A stretch of DNA of 64,000 nt from Acidovorax sp. NCPPB 3576 (GTDB lineage Bacteria; Pseudomonadota; Gammaproteobacteria; Burkholderiales; Burkholderiaceae_C). The stretch is from positions 5,324,501 through 5,388,500 of the forward strand of contig NZ_CP097267.1 in NCBI RefSeq assembly GCF_028473605.1, read 5' to 3'. Below are positions 48,275 through 57,157 of the stretch, piece by piece. The notes under the pieces are model-generated. The model worked only from the letters and a program-made list of their open reading frames with translations. It was not told where the DNA came from and did no database searches. Positions within the stretch are counted from its first letter, which is position 1, and every line of letters begins with the position of its first letter. Position numbers and translations under genes: made by a program.

Positions 48275-49042
48275 TCAGGCAGGGTGCAGTGACTGTGCCA
48301 AGGCCACGTATTCGTGCACCGGCACTTCTTCGGCCCGGCGCTGGGTATCGAAGGTCCCAGGAAAGGCACGTGCTTCCAGCCAGCGGCCGAGCGTGTGCCG
48401 CAGCAGCTTGCGGCGTTGGCTGAAGGCCACCTGCACCAGCTCCGACAGCAGGGCCGGCGATACGGCAGGCGGCGCGGCGTGGGGCACCATGCGCACCACC
48501 GCGCTGTCCACGCGCGGGGGCGGGTCGAAGCTCTCCGGCGGCACGAACAGCACATCTTCCATCGCATAGCGCCACTGCAGCATGACCGACAGCCGCCCGT
48601 AGTCGCCCGTCGATGGCCTCGCCACCATGCGGTCGATCACTTCCTTTTGCAGCATGAAGTGCTGGTCTTCGATGACGTGGACCTGCTCCAGCAGGTGGAA
48701 CAGGATGGGCGTGGAGATGTTGTACGGCAGGTTGCCGACCACCCGCACCTTGGCCACGCCCAGCGTCTGCGCGACCTGTGTGAAGTCCACTTTGAGCACG
48801 TCGGATTCGATCACGTCCAGCTGGCTGTGCAGGCGCAGGCGCGCTGCCAGGTCGCGGTCGAGTTCGATCACGGTGAGGCGCCCCAGGCGCTCCACCAGCG
48901 GCTGCGTGAGGGCGGCCAGGCCCGGCCCGATCTCCACCATGGGCTGGCCCGGTTCCGGGCCGATGGCCTGCACGATGGCATCGATGATGCCGTGGTCCGA
49001 CAGGAAATGCTGGCCGAAGCGTTTGCGCGGGATGTGCTTCAT
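48275..49042 (-). CDS. rsmA: 16S rRNA (adenine1518-N6/adenine1519-N6)-dimethyltransferase
   Basis: The 255-residue protein has the KsgA/RsmA features: start [17 protein letters not shown] motif [18 protein letters not shown], and the catalytic NLPYNIS. It dimethylates two adjacent adenines in helix 45 of 16S rRNA late in 30S assembly. It starts 38 bases after the surA stop and is the last gene of an lptD-surA-rsmA unit; pdxA, often between surA and rsmA, is absent here. Confidence 0.96.
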   Translation of the reverse strand: MKHIPRKRFGQHFLSDHGIIDAIVQAIGPEPGQPMVEIGPGLAALTQPLVERLGRLTVIELDRDLAARLRLHSQLDVIESDVLKVDFTQVAQTLGVAKVRVVGNLPYNISTPILFHLLEQVHVIEDQHFMLQKEVIDRMVARPSTGDYGRLSVMLQWRYAMEDVLFVPPESFDPPPRVDSAVVRMVPHAAPPAVSPALLSELVQVAFSQRRKLLRHTLGRWLEARAFPGTFDTQRRAEEVPVHEYVALAQSLHPA

Positions 49043-49079
49043 GGCGCGGCGAGGCGAAGGGCCGTGGGCAAGCGGTTCG

Positions 49080-50504
49080 TCATTGCGGCGGATCGCGGTA
49101 TTCCACGTAGGCGCGTGCGCGGGCTTCCTGCGCCCAGGTGGTGTAGGCCTCGTCCAGCTTCTTTTCGCGCACCACGTCGCGCACCATGTCGCGTTGTTCC
49201 CGCTGGGTGAGCTTGGCCTCGCGGCGCTCCAGCAACTGGATCAAATGCACGCCGAACCGCGTGACGATGGGCTCGCTGATCTCTCCGGGCTTGAGCGCGT
49301 TGAGCGCTTCCTCGAACTCGGGCACGTAGCGGCCCGGGCTGGCCCAGCCGAGGTCGCCGCCCTGCTTGGAGCTGCCGTCCTGCGAGTTCTCGCGTGCGAG
49401 GGTGGCGAAGTCCGCCTGGCCCGCCAGGATGCGGCGGCGGTAGTCGGCCAGCCGTGCGGCGGCGGCGGTCTCGGTCAGCTGCGGATTGGCGCGCAGCAGG
49501 ATGTGCCGGGCATGGCTTTGCACGGCCACGGTGGGGGCGGCGGCGTTGGTCTTCTCCACCACCTTCAGCACGTGGAACCCGGCGGGCGAGCGCACGGGGC
49601 CGACGATGCCACCCACGGGCGTCTGCTGGGTCGAGCGCACGAAAAGGTCGGGGTAGCGATCGGACGGCCGCAGACCCAGCAATCCGCCCGTGGCGCCTTC
49701 GGCCGCGTCGGAGAACTCGCGTGCCACCTGGCCGAAATCGTCGCCGGCGCGCACCTTGTCGGCCGCCTGCTGCGCGCGCAGCCGGCGCTGCTCCACGACC
49801 TCGGGGCTGGCGTTCTCGGGCACCAGCACCAGGATGTGGCCCAGGTTCAGTTCCACCTTCGACGGATCGGACGCGGACTTCTGCTCTTGCAGGTATTGGT
49901 CCACTTCGAGATCGCTCACGCGCACGCGGGCTTCGACGTCGCGCTCGCGCAGGCGCTGCACCAGCAGTTGGTTGCGCAGTTCGTCGCGGAAGCGGTCCTT
50001 GCTGATGCCGTCGATCGCGAGGCGGCGGTGCATTTCCTCCAGGCTCACGTTGTTCTGGCGCGCCACCGACTGCTCGGCCTGGGAGACGGCGATGTCGTCC
50101 ACCTTGATGCCGCTCTCGTTGGCCATCTGCACCTGGATCTTCTCGTTGATCACGCGCTCGAGCACTTCGCGCGCCACCACGTCTCGGGGCGGGCGCTCGC
50201 CGCCCTGGGTGGCCAGCTGCTGCTCGATGCGGGCGATGCGGGCCTGCACCTCGTTGTTGGTGATGGGCGCCGTGTTGACCACGGCCACGATGTAGTCGGC
50301 CTGGCGGATGCCGCTGCGGTCGGTGGTGCCGCGGGCGTCCGGCACCGTGACGGCCGGCAGGGCGCGCGAGGACGACAGCCCGGTACCGCCCGTGCTGGCG
50401 GGAGCGCCCGAGGCGCGCAGCCCCTGCGCGGCGGCGCCCGCGGGCGCGAGGGAGGCCAGGGTGGCCAGGCACACGAGGCCCAGGGTGAAAGCGCGATGGT
50501 TCAT
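49080..50504 (-). CDS. surA: periplasmic chaperone and peptidyl-prolyl isomerase SurA
   Basis: The 474-residue protein has a signal peptide (about 27 residues), an N-terminal chaperone domain ([18 protein letters not shown]) and two parvulin domains ([15 protein letters not shown], about 220-320; [13 protein letters not shown], about 340-440). It escorts outer-membrane proteins such as LptD to the Bam complex. It lies 19 bases after lptD, which codes for a known SurA client. The N-terminal region has a 30-residue Ala/Ser/Thr-rich insertion after the signal. Confidence 0.95.
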   Translation of the reverse strand: MNHRAFTLGLVCLATLASLAPAGAAAQGLRASGAPASTGGTGLSSSRALPAVTVPDARGTTDRSGIRQADYIVAVVNTAPITNNEVQARIARIEQQLATQGGERPPRDVVAREVLERVINEKIQVQMANESGIKVDDIAVSQAEQSVARQNNVSLEEMHRRLAIDGISKDRFRDELRNQLLVQRLRERDVEARVRVSDLEVDQYLQEQKSASDPSKVELNLGHILVLVPENASPEVVEQRRLRAQQAADKVRAGDDFGQVAREFSDAAEGATGGLLGLRPSDRYPDLFVRSTQQTPVGGIVGPVRSPAGFHVLKVVEKTNAAAPTVAVQSHARHILLRANPQLTETAAAARLADYRRRILAGQADFATLARENSQDGSSKQGGDLGWASPGRYVPEFEEALNALKPGEISEPIVTRFGVHLIQLLERREAKLTQREQRDMVRDVVREKKLDEAYTTWAQEARARAYVEYRDPPQ

Positions 50505-50523
50505 GGGGTTGGCAGGTGTCGGG

Positions 50524-52992
50524 TTAGTCGTAATTGGTGAAGCGGCTGGGCGTGCTGGTCTGCTCGCGCAGGTACTGGTAGCGCGGAATGTTCTGCTTCA
50601 GGCTGGTGAGGGGATTGGAGCCGAGGGACAGGCGGGAAAAGCCCACGAACTCGATCTGGAACAGCAGCCGGGTGTTGGCGGTGGTCACGCTGCTTTGCAG
50701 GCGTTCCAGCACCACGCGGCCGACCCAGCAGCAACTGTCGTATTCGAAGCCCACCACGGTGTCCACCAGCTTGCGGTCCTGCATGCTGTAGTTCAGGCGG
50801 CCCACGGTGTACCAGCGGCCGGCGCCCTGCCCGCGGCCCGGGCCGAGGTCCTGGCCCTTGTCGCCCCACAGGTCGTTGATGGGCCACTGCCAGCCGACGT
50901 CAATCTGCTCGCTGGTGCCGCGCTGCAGGCGGTAGGCGGCGCTGATGACGCGGTAGTTGCTGGGGTTGTAGCGCGCGCCCACGGTGGAGCGGATCGAGCG
51001 GCCCGTCTTGGGGTTGTATTGCACCGTGGAGTCGAAGCCCCACTGCTGCGTCCAGTTCAGGCCCGCGCCCAGCAGTACGTCCGACAGCCGCTCGTTGACG
51101 GCGGATTCGCCGGGCAGCACGACCTTCTGGTCGGAAAACCGCACCCGCTGGGCGATGCCGAAGCGGGCGGCCTCGGCGCCGTTGTCCGGGTCCAGCAGCC
51201 GTGTCGTCACGCCCAGGGTGAGCAGGTTGTTGTCGGCCAGCCGGTCGTTGCCGCCATAGCCGTTCTCGGTGTAGATGGTGGCGAAGTTGAAGTCGTTCGC
51301 CGCCGTGTCGTACACCGGCAGCAGGCTCTGGTCGCGGTAGGGCGTGTAGGTGTAGAAGGCGCGCGGCTCCAGCGTCTGCAGGAAATTGCGGCCGAAGTAG
51401 CGCGCATCGCGCTCGAACACCAGGCCGCTGTCCAGGCTGAACGTGGGCAGCGTGCGCTGCGCGCTGCGCTGGCCGTTGGCCAGCGGGCTGTCGAACTGGT
51501 ATTGCGTGGCGTGCAGCTGCACGCGCGGCGTGATGAAGCCGGCCGGCGCGAGGAACGGCCGGCTGATCTGCGCCATGGCATAGCTGCGCTGGGCATTGGG
51601 CTGGCCGGTGAGGGCCCGGTCGGCGTGAAAGCTCGTGTAGTCGGCCTCGACGCTGGCATCGAACCCGTAGGGCAGCATGGTGGGGTTGTAGCCCCAGCGC
51701 AGTTGCGGCATGCGGTCGTAGGGCGGCACGATGGGCGCGCTCACGTCCTGCAGCGTTTGCCACTTGAGGGTGCGAAGGCTCAGCGACATGTCGTCCCTGC
51801 CCCAGGACAGCGTGGCGTCGCCGGGCAGCAGCCGCTGCGTGAGCTGGGTGAGGCCGGTCACGTTGCGCGTGAAGTCGCGCCAGTAGTTGTCGTCGCTGAC
51901 CCGGCTCACGTCCATGTTGAGGTTCAGCCCGCCCAGCGGCGTGTCGAACGTGCCGCTGTGCTTGAGGCCGTAGCCCCAGCGGTCGCGGTCGCGCAGCTTG
52001 TCGGCCGGCATGTAGTCGCCGCGCAGCTCGCCCCGGTAGGTGGGCTCCAGGTAGCGGAATTCGCCGCCCAGGTTCACGCCGCGCTTGGACATGACGGTGG
52101 GCGTGATCGTGGCGTCACGGTTGGGTGCGATGTTCCAGTAGTAGGGCTGCGCGTATTCGACGCCGCTCACGTTGTCGATGGCCACGGTGGGCGGCAGCAG
52201 TCCCGACTTGCGGCGGTCGGACAGCGGGAACGTGATGTGCGGGATGGGCAGGATGGGCAGGCCCTTGAACTCCAGCACCGCGCCGTCGGCCGTGCCCACC
52301 TGCTCTTCGTTGTCGATGCGGATCGACCGCGCGCGCAGCACCCAGTCGGGCTGCCAGGTGGCTTCGTCGTTCTTCTGGCAGGTCGTGTAGGTGGCGTTGT
52401 GAACCACCGAGCGGTCGCGGTCGATGAAGTCCACGCGGCTGGCCTCGCCGTGGGCGCCGTTCATCAGGAAGCGGTAGTTGGCCGCATCGAAGTAGCCCGA
52501 GAAGGCGTCCACTCGAAGCTCCAGCTCCGAGCCCTCGTACACGTTGCCCGCGCGGTTGATGCGCACCTGGCCGCGCGCCTTGGCGAGGTCGTCGGGCACC
52601 ACGTATTCCAGCCGGTCGGCGTGGATGATGGTGTCGCCGCGGCGCAGTTCGGCATTGCCTTCGACGATGGCGTTGATGTCCGGCTGGCCGGTCACGCTAT
52701 CGCCTTTCACGAAGATCGGCAATTGCGGGCGAACGGCCTCGGGGATCTTTTCCTGCAGCAGGGGGCTGGCGCGCAGGGCGGGCGCTGCCTCGGGCACGGC
52801 GGGTGCGCCGGGCTCGGCCTCCGACTGGGCGAGCGCTGCCAGGGGCGCGCCGCACAGCATCCAGGCGATCAGGCGGGCCACCGCGCGGCGCTCGAACGCA
52901 GGCGCCGAGGGACGGCGGGCCGCAGCGCCGCGGCGGGCGGGCAGGAAGGGGGGCGTCGGTCGGAACGGATCGGGCAAGGAAGGGATGTCCAT
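50524..52992 (-). CDS. lptD: LPS-assembly outer-membrane protein LptD
   Basis: The 822-residue protein has an N-terminal LptA-like jelly-roll ([20 protein letters not shown]) and a C-terminal beta-barrel with the conserved Cys pair [13 protein letters not shown] partner Cys is in [14 protein letters not shown], so the disulfides needed for maturation can form. It inserts LPS into the outer leaflet. The start at 52992 (MDIPSLPDP) gives a long basic N-region before the signal core ([16 protein letters not shown]); further upstream codons overlap the divergent kinase gene. Confidence 0.94.
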   Translation of the reverse strand: MDIPSLPDPFRPTPPFLPARRGAAARRPSAPAFERRAVARLIAWMLCGAPLAALAQSEAEPGAPAVPEAAPALRASPLLQEKIPEAVRPQLPIFVKGDSVTGQPDINAIVEGNAELRRGDTIIHADRLEYVVPDDLAKARGQVRINRAGNVYEGSELELRVDAFSGYFDAANYRFLMNGAHGEASRVDFIDRDRSVVHNATYTTCQKNDEATWQPDWVLRARSIRIDNEEQVGTADGAVLEFKGLPILPIPHITFPLSDRRKSGLLPPTVAIDNVSGVEYAQPYYWNIAPNRDATITPTVMSKRGVNLGGEFRYLEPTYRGELRGDYMPADKLRDRDRWGYGLKHSGTFDTPLGGLNLNMDVSRVSDDNYWRDFTRNVTGLTQLTQRLLPGDATLSWGRDDMSLSLRTLKWQTLQDVSAPIVPPYDRMPQLRWGYNPTMLPYGFDASVEADYTSFHADRALTGQPNAQRSYAMAQISRPFLAPAGFITPRVQLHATQYQFDSPLANGQRSAQRTLPTFSLDSGLVFERDARYFGRNFLQTLEPRAFYTYTPYRDQSLLPVYDTAANDFNFATIYTENGYGGNDRLADNNLLTLGVTTRLLDPDNGAEAARFGIAQRVRFSDQKVVLPGESAVNERLSDVLLGAGLNWTQQWGFDSTVQYNPKTGRSIRSTVGARYNPSNYRVISAAYRLQRGTSEQIDVGWQWPINDLWGDKGQDLGPGRGQGAGRWYTVGRLNYSMQDRKLVDTVVGFEYDSCCWVGRVVLERLQSSVTTANTRLLFQIEFVGFSRLSLGSNPLTSLKQNIPRYQYLREQTSTPSRFTNYD

Positions 52993-53074
52993 GGAATCAG
53001 CCGGTCGGCGGCGCGGAGCAGGCACCGCAGGCCACCCGGTCCGGGCAGGCCGGGTTTGTAAAATCGGATTATCC

Positions 53075-54214
53075 ATGAGCCACCCTCCTTCCCCCATCGT
53101 GGCCGATCCGGCCCCGGCCGGCGCCGCTGCTGCCGCCGCCTTTCCCGCCGTCGCCTGGCCCGCCGACGCCCGCCGCACCGCGTTCGAGGCCTGGCTCGCG
53201 CCGCTGGCCGCCATGCACGGGCTGCAGCCCGCCAGCCTGCGCCCCGCCTCGGCGGACGCGAGCTTTCGGCGCTACCTGCGCATCGACGCCGCCGACGGCA
53301 CCCCCCGCATCGTGATGGACGCCCCGCCGGACAAGGAGGACTGCCGCCCCTTCGCCCACGTGCAGCGCCTGATGGCCGACGCCGGCCTGCGCGTGCCCCA
53401 GGTGCTGGCCTGGGACGAACCCCACGGCTTCATGCTGCTGTCCGACCTGGGCGCGCAGACCGTCATCGAGCGGCTCGACCCCGCCGCGCCCGAGGCGGCG
53501 CACGCCTGGTACGTGCAGGCCAGCGACGTGCTGCTGCAGTGGCAGCAGGCCTCGCGCCCCGGCGTGCTGCCGCCCTACGACGAGGCCCTGCTGCGGCGCG
53601 AGCTGGCCCTGTTCCCCGACTGGTATCTGGCGCGCCACCGCGGCGTGGCGCTGACCGAGGCGCAGCAGGGCGTGCTCGCCAAGACCTTCGATGTGCTGGT
53701 CGCCAACAATCTGGAAGCCCCCAGCGTGTTCGTGCACCGCGACTTCATGATGCGCAACCTGATGGCGCCCCCGGCGGGCGGGCCGCTGGGCGTGCTGGAT
53801 TTTCAGGACGCCGTGTATGGGCCCATCACCTACGACATCGCCAGCCTGCTGCGCGATGCGTTCATCAGCTGGGAAGAGGATTTCGTCATCGACATTACCG
53901 TGCGTTACTGGGAAAAGGCGCGAAAGTCGGGATTGGTCGGTGCGGCGAGCGCCAGCGGCTGGGGCGCGGACTTCGGCGAGTTCTACCGCGCGGTCGAATG
54001 GATGGGCCTGCAGCGGCACCTGAAGGTGGCCGGCATCTTCGCGCGGATCACGCTGCGCGACGGCAAGCCCAGGTACCTGGCGGACACGCCGCGTTTCATC
54101 GGCTACATCCGCTCGACAGCCAGCCGCTACCGCGAACTCAAGCCGCTGCTGCGGCTGGTGGACGAGATCGAAGGCACGCAGGACGCCACCGGCTTCGCTT
54201 TCGGAAGAGTTTGA
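53075..54214 (+). CDS. aminoglycoside phosphotransferase-family kinase, AmgK-like
   Basis: The 379-residue protein has the phosphotransferase catalytic HRD-like loop VHRDFMMRNLM and the metal motif GVLDFQDAVYGPITYD. These match AmgK, the anomeric MurNAc/GlcNAc kinase of the peptidoglycan-recycling route of pseudomonads. It is divergent from lptD, as in that group, but murU, usually next, is not here. The N-terminus has a low-complexity Ala/Pro stretch of about 25 residues. The start at 53075 is 82 bases from the lptD start. Confidence 0.88.
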   Translation: MSHPPSPIVADPAPAGAAAAAAFPAVAWPADARRTAFEAWLAPLAAMHGLQPASLRPASADASFRRYLRIDAADGTPRIVMDAPPDKEDCRPFAHVQRLMADAGLRVPQVLAWDEPHGFMLLSDLGAQTVIERLDPAAPEAAHAWYVQASDVLLQWQQASRPGVLPPYDEALLRRELALFPDWYLARHRGVALTEAQQGVLAKTFDVLVANNLEAPSVFVHRDFMMRNLMAPPAGGPLGVLDFQDAVYGPITYDIASLLRDAFISWEEDFVIDITVRYWEKARKSGLVGAASASGWGADFGEFYRAVEWMGLQRHLKVAGIFARITLRDGKPRYLADTPRFIGYIRSTASRYRELKPLLRLVDEIEGTQDATGFAFGRV

Positions 54215-54272
54215 GTCAAAACCGCTACCGCCGCAATCAACACTAGGGCGTGTAGCTATAAAAATAGTAGCA
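54213..54272 (-). repeat. dispersed palindromic repeat, copy 6
   Basis: On the minus strand: GCTACTATTTTTATAGC, then CACGCCCTAGTG and a TTGCGGCGG tail. The copy begins in the stop codon of the kinase gene and ends two bases before the rsmE start codon, so it forms the whole gap between the two genes. Confidence 0.85.
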
Positions 54273-54273
54273 A

Positions 54274-55008
54274 ATGCCCCGTTTCCATTGCCCCTTGCCC
54301 CTGGCGGGCGGCGCCGCGCTGGCGCTGCCGCCCTCGGCCGCGCGCCACGTGCAGGTGCTGCGCCTGCAGCCCGGCGACGCGATCACGCTGTTCGACGGGC
54401 GCGGGGGCGAATACGCCGCCACCATCACCCGCATGGGCCGCTCCGATGTCGATGTGCAGGTCGGCGCGCACGACCCCGTGGAGCGCGAGGCCGCGCGCGC
54501 CGTGCACCTGGTGGTGGGCATGCCGGCCAACGAGCGCATGGACTGGCTCGTGGAGAAAGCCGCCGAACTGGGCGCGGCCAGCATCCAGCCCGTGGCCGCT
54601 GCGCGCAGCGTGCTGAAGCTGTCGGGCGAGCGCGCGCAAAAGCGCCAGGCCCACTGGCAGGCGATCGCCGTGGCGGCCTGCGAGCAGTGCGGGCGCAACC
54701 GGGTGCCCGAGGTGCATGCCCCGCTGGCCCTGGCCGACTGGCTGCGCGCGCAGGCGGCCGACGCCCACGCGGCGGAGGGCGGCCTGGTGCGCCTCGTGCT
54801 GTCGCTGCAGGGTGGCTCCCGCCCGCTGCGCGAGGCGGTCGGCAGCGCCGGCCGCGTGCAGGTGCTGCACGGCCCCGAAGGGGGCTTGACCGCGCAGGAG
54901 GAAGACCTGGCGCTGGCCCATGGCTTCGCGCCGGCCAGCCTGGGCGCGCGCGTGCTGCGGGCCGAGACCGCTTCGGTCGCCGCGCTGGCGCAACTGGCCT
55001 TCGAATGA
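54274..55008 (+). CDS. rsmE: 16S rRNA (uracil1498-N3)-methyltransferase
   Basis: The 244-residue SPOUT methyltransferase has the N-terminal PUA-like start MPRFHCPLPLAGG, the knot motif VLHGPEGGLTAQEEDLA and the LRAETA end. It methylates U1498 of 16S rRNA. The start fits the family, but the leader is the dispersed repeat and no ribosome site is visible. The SMC operon starts 24 bases after its stop and may share its transcript. Confidence 0.94.
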   Translation: MPRFHCPLPLAGGAALALPPSAARHVQVLRLQPGDAITLFDGRGGEYAATITRMGRSDVDVQVGAHDPVEREAARAVHLVVGMPANERMDWLVEKAAELGAASIQPVAAARSVLKLSGERAQKRQAHWQAIAVAACEQCGRNRVPEVHAPLALADWLRAQAADAHAAEGGLVRLVLSLQGGSRPLREAVGSAGRVQVLHGPEGGLTAQEEDLALAHGFAPASLGARVLRAETASVAALAQLAFE

Positions 55009-55032
55009 CGACGGAACACTGAACAGGACGGC

Positions 55033-56445
55033 ATGGAGAGCACTGTGTTGGCGGCCGAGGCGCCGTGGCCCCAGGGGGCGGAGAACGAGGGCGGGCTGTT
55101 CGACTTTTTCCGGGATGCCGATGCGGCGGGCGATTCGGCCCTGCTGTGGCGCATTGCGCGCGAGCAGGCCGTCACCCAGGCGCTGAGCGGGCTGTTCCAC
55201 GGCCCGGCGGCACTGGTGCAGCTGCGGCTGTGGGCTTTCTTGCAGCTGGCGCGCCAGGGCGAGGCCACGCTGGCGCGCGAGCGCATCGACGAGATCTTCC
55301 ACGCCCTGCGCCCCGAGGCGCTGGACACCGTGCTCAAGCGCTTTCGCGACGTGGGCCTGCTGGCCTGGGACGACAGCGCGCGCACCTATGCGCTGCCGCC
55401 GCTGGCGCAGCGCGTGGCCGGACTGCTGGCGCCCCTGGCCAGCGACGGCGGCGGGGACGAGGACGGCGGCGAGCTGGCTGCGCTGCTCGGCCAGGTGGTG
55501 GGCGCCAACCAGCTCGGCGCGCTCGATGCGGGCCAGGTGCAATTGCTGCAGGCGCAGCTCACGCGGTTGCACGGCGAGTTCGCCGACGCCATCGCCAGCG
55601 GGTCGGAATTCCGCCTGCGCGCCGCGCGCCAGCGCTACGACCGCGCGGCGGTGCTGATCGACCGCGCCTCCGAGGCCATCACCGCCATCATCGGCCACGC
55701 GCACGGCCACATCGCGCTGGAGCGCGCCGCGCGCGGGCTGGGGCAGGCCCAGTCGCGGCTGCTGGCCATGGCCAGCCAGTTCAACCGCGCGCTGCAGCAG
55801 GTGGACCGCCAGCGCGTGACCCTGGGGACCACCGGCATCACCAGCACCGACGTCAAGCGCTGGCTGCAGACCGTGCGCTCGCCCCATGCGCTGCTGGACG
55901 ATGCCCTGGGCGTGCCCGCGGGCCTGTCGGCCCTGGCCCCGCATGAATTGCTGGACGTGACCGAGGCCGAGTTCGAACGCGACCGCCCCGTCGCCGGCCC
56001 GGCCGAAGAACTGCCCGGCGCGCAGCCGGCGCCGGCGGGCAACCTCACCGCCGTGGCCCTGCCGCACGAGCTGGGCGACCTGTCGGCCCTGCTGCAGGCC
56101 TGGTCGATCGATGCGGCCGGCGATGCCGCGCCGCATGGCGTGGCCGCCGCGCTGCTGGGCGCCACGCCCGCCGATGCCCGCTACGCCCAGGTGGCCTACA
56201 AGGCCCAGTTGCTGCCCCTGCTGGGCGACCCCCAGGCCGGCGTGCTGCCGGGCGCCACGGGCGCGCTGGCGCGCCTGCCCTGGCGCGTGCAGTGGGAGGC
56301 CGCCACCGAGGCCATCGACCATCCCCAGGTGGAGCTGCTGAGCCAGGGCCGCATGGTGCCCGCCACCGCCGTGCCGGCCGACGCATCTGCCAAGGCCGCC
56401 ACCGCGCCCGATCCTTCGCCGAACCCCGGCCCCGACACCCTTTGA
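55033..56445 (+). CDS. kleisin subunit of an SMC complex (MksF/JetA-like)
   Basis: The 470-residue protein has an N-terminal winged-helix region (residues about 40-130, FHALRPEALDTVLKRFRDVG) and a long helical centre (about 155-280). A C-terminal acidic/Ala-rich part follows with a predicted second winged helix. Its size and place, first of three genes before a KITE-like and an SMC protein, fit MksF or JetA. It would bridge the SMC heads. Identification rests on operon order and fold appearance rather than on strong motifs. Confidence 0.75.
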   Translation: MESTVLAAEAPWPQGAENEGGLFDFFRDADAAGDSALLWRIAREQAVTQALSGLFHGPAALVQLRLWAFLQLARQGEATLARERIDEIFHALRPEALDTVLKRFRDVGLLAWDDSARTYALPPLAQRVAGLLAPLASDGGGDEDGGELAALLGQVVGANQLGALDAGQVQLLQAQLTRLHGEFADAIASGSEFRLRAARQRYDRAAVLIDRASEAITAIIGHAHGHIALERAARGLGQAQSRLLAMASQFNRALQQVDRQRVTLGTTGITSTDVKRWLQTVRSPHALLDDALGVPAGLSALAPHELLDVTEAEFERDRPVAGPAEELPGAQPAPAGNLTAVALPHELGDLSALLQAWSIDAAGDAAPHGVAAALLGATPADARYAQVAYKAQLLPLLGDPQAGVLPGATGALARLPWRVQWEAATEAIDHPQVELLSQGRMVPATAVPADASAKAATAPDPSPNPGPDTL

Positions 56446-56452
56446 AGACCCC

Positions 56453-57133
56453 ATGGACGATGCCGCCCTGCTGATTGCCGAACTCCTCACGCGCCGCTGG
56501 CTGCCGCGCAGCCACCCGCGCGTCAAGCGCGCGCTGGTCGATGCCGAACTCTTCGCCCTGGTCGAGCAGCGCCTGGCCCAGGCGGGCCTGCGCTTCATGG
56601 ACAGCATCTACGCCGACCACGTGAGCGTGGCCCTGCTGCCGCCCGCGCAGACGGCCGTGCTGGGCGAGGCCGGCGTCAACGCCAACAACAACCTGGACCT
56701 GCCGCGCGACGCGCAGGCGCTGCTGGTGGTGCTGTGGGCGCTGATCGTTCTACCGAAGCGCGAGCGCCAGACCAGCCGCGTGGAGCAGGCCGACGAGGGC
56801 CAGAACGACATGTTCCCCGGCGCCAAGCCGCTGCCGTCCGCGCGGCTGGTGAGCCCCGTGCTGTCGTACAAGACCCTGCTGGAGGACTACGGCAACCAGC
56901 TGGGCAAGAAGATGCGGCTCGATGCCAACCTCAAGCTGCTGGAGCGCCACGGCTTCATCCTGCGCCGCCAGGACGAGATCGCCGAAGGCCCGCTGCTGGA
57001 CGTGCTGCTCGACTACGACGTGATGGCCCCGCGCATCCTCGACGGCGCCCTGGCCGACGTGCTGGCGCGCGAGCGCAGCGAGGCCGCCGCCACCGTGCCC
57101 GCCACGGACCCCACCCCGGCGCCCGCCGCCTGA
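56453..57133 (+). CDS. KITE-type subunit of an SMC complex (MksE/JetB-like)
   Basis: The 226-residue protein is mostly helical with a winged-helix-like part (KTLLEDYGNQLGKKMRLDAN then LKLLERHGFI, about 140-170) and matches MksE or JetB in length and position. KITE dimers bind the kleisin centre. It starts seven bases after the kleisin stop. The C-terminal tail is Ala/Pro-rich. Confidence 0.75.
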   Translation: MDDAALLIAELLTRRWLPRSHPRVKRALVDAELFALVEQRLAQAGLRFMDSIYADHVSVALLPPAQTAVLGEAGVNANNNLDLPRDAQALLVVLWALIVLPKRERQTSRVEQADEGQNDMFPGAKPLPSARLVSPVLSYKTLLEDYGNQLGKKMRLDANLKLLERHGFILRRQDEIAEGPLLDVLLDYDVMAPRILDGALADVLARERSEAAATVPATDPTPAPAA

Positions 57134-57157
57134 CCGACGACGAATCCCCCGCGCCCC

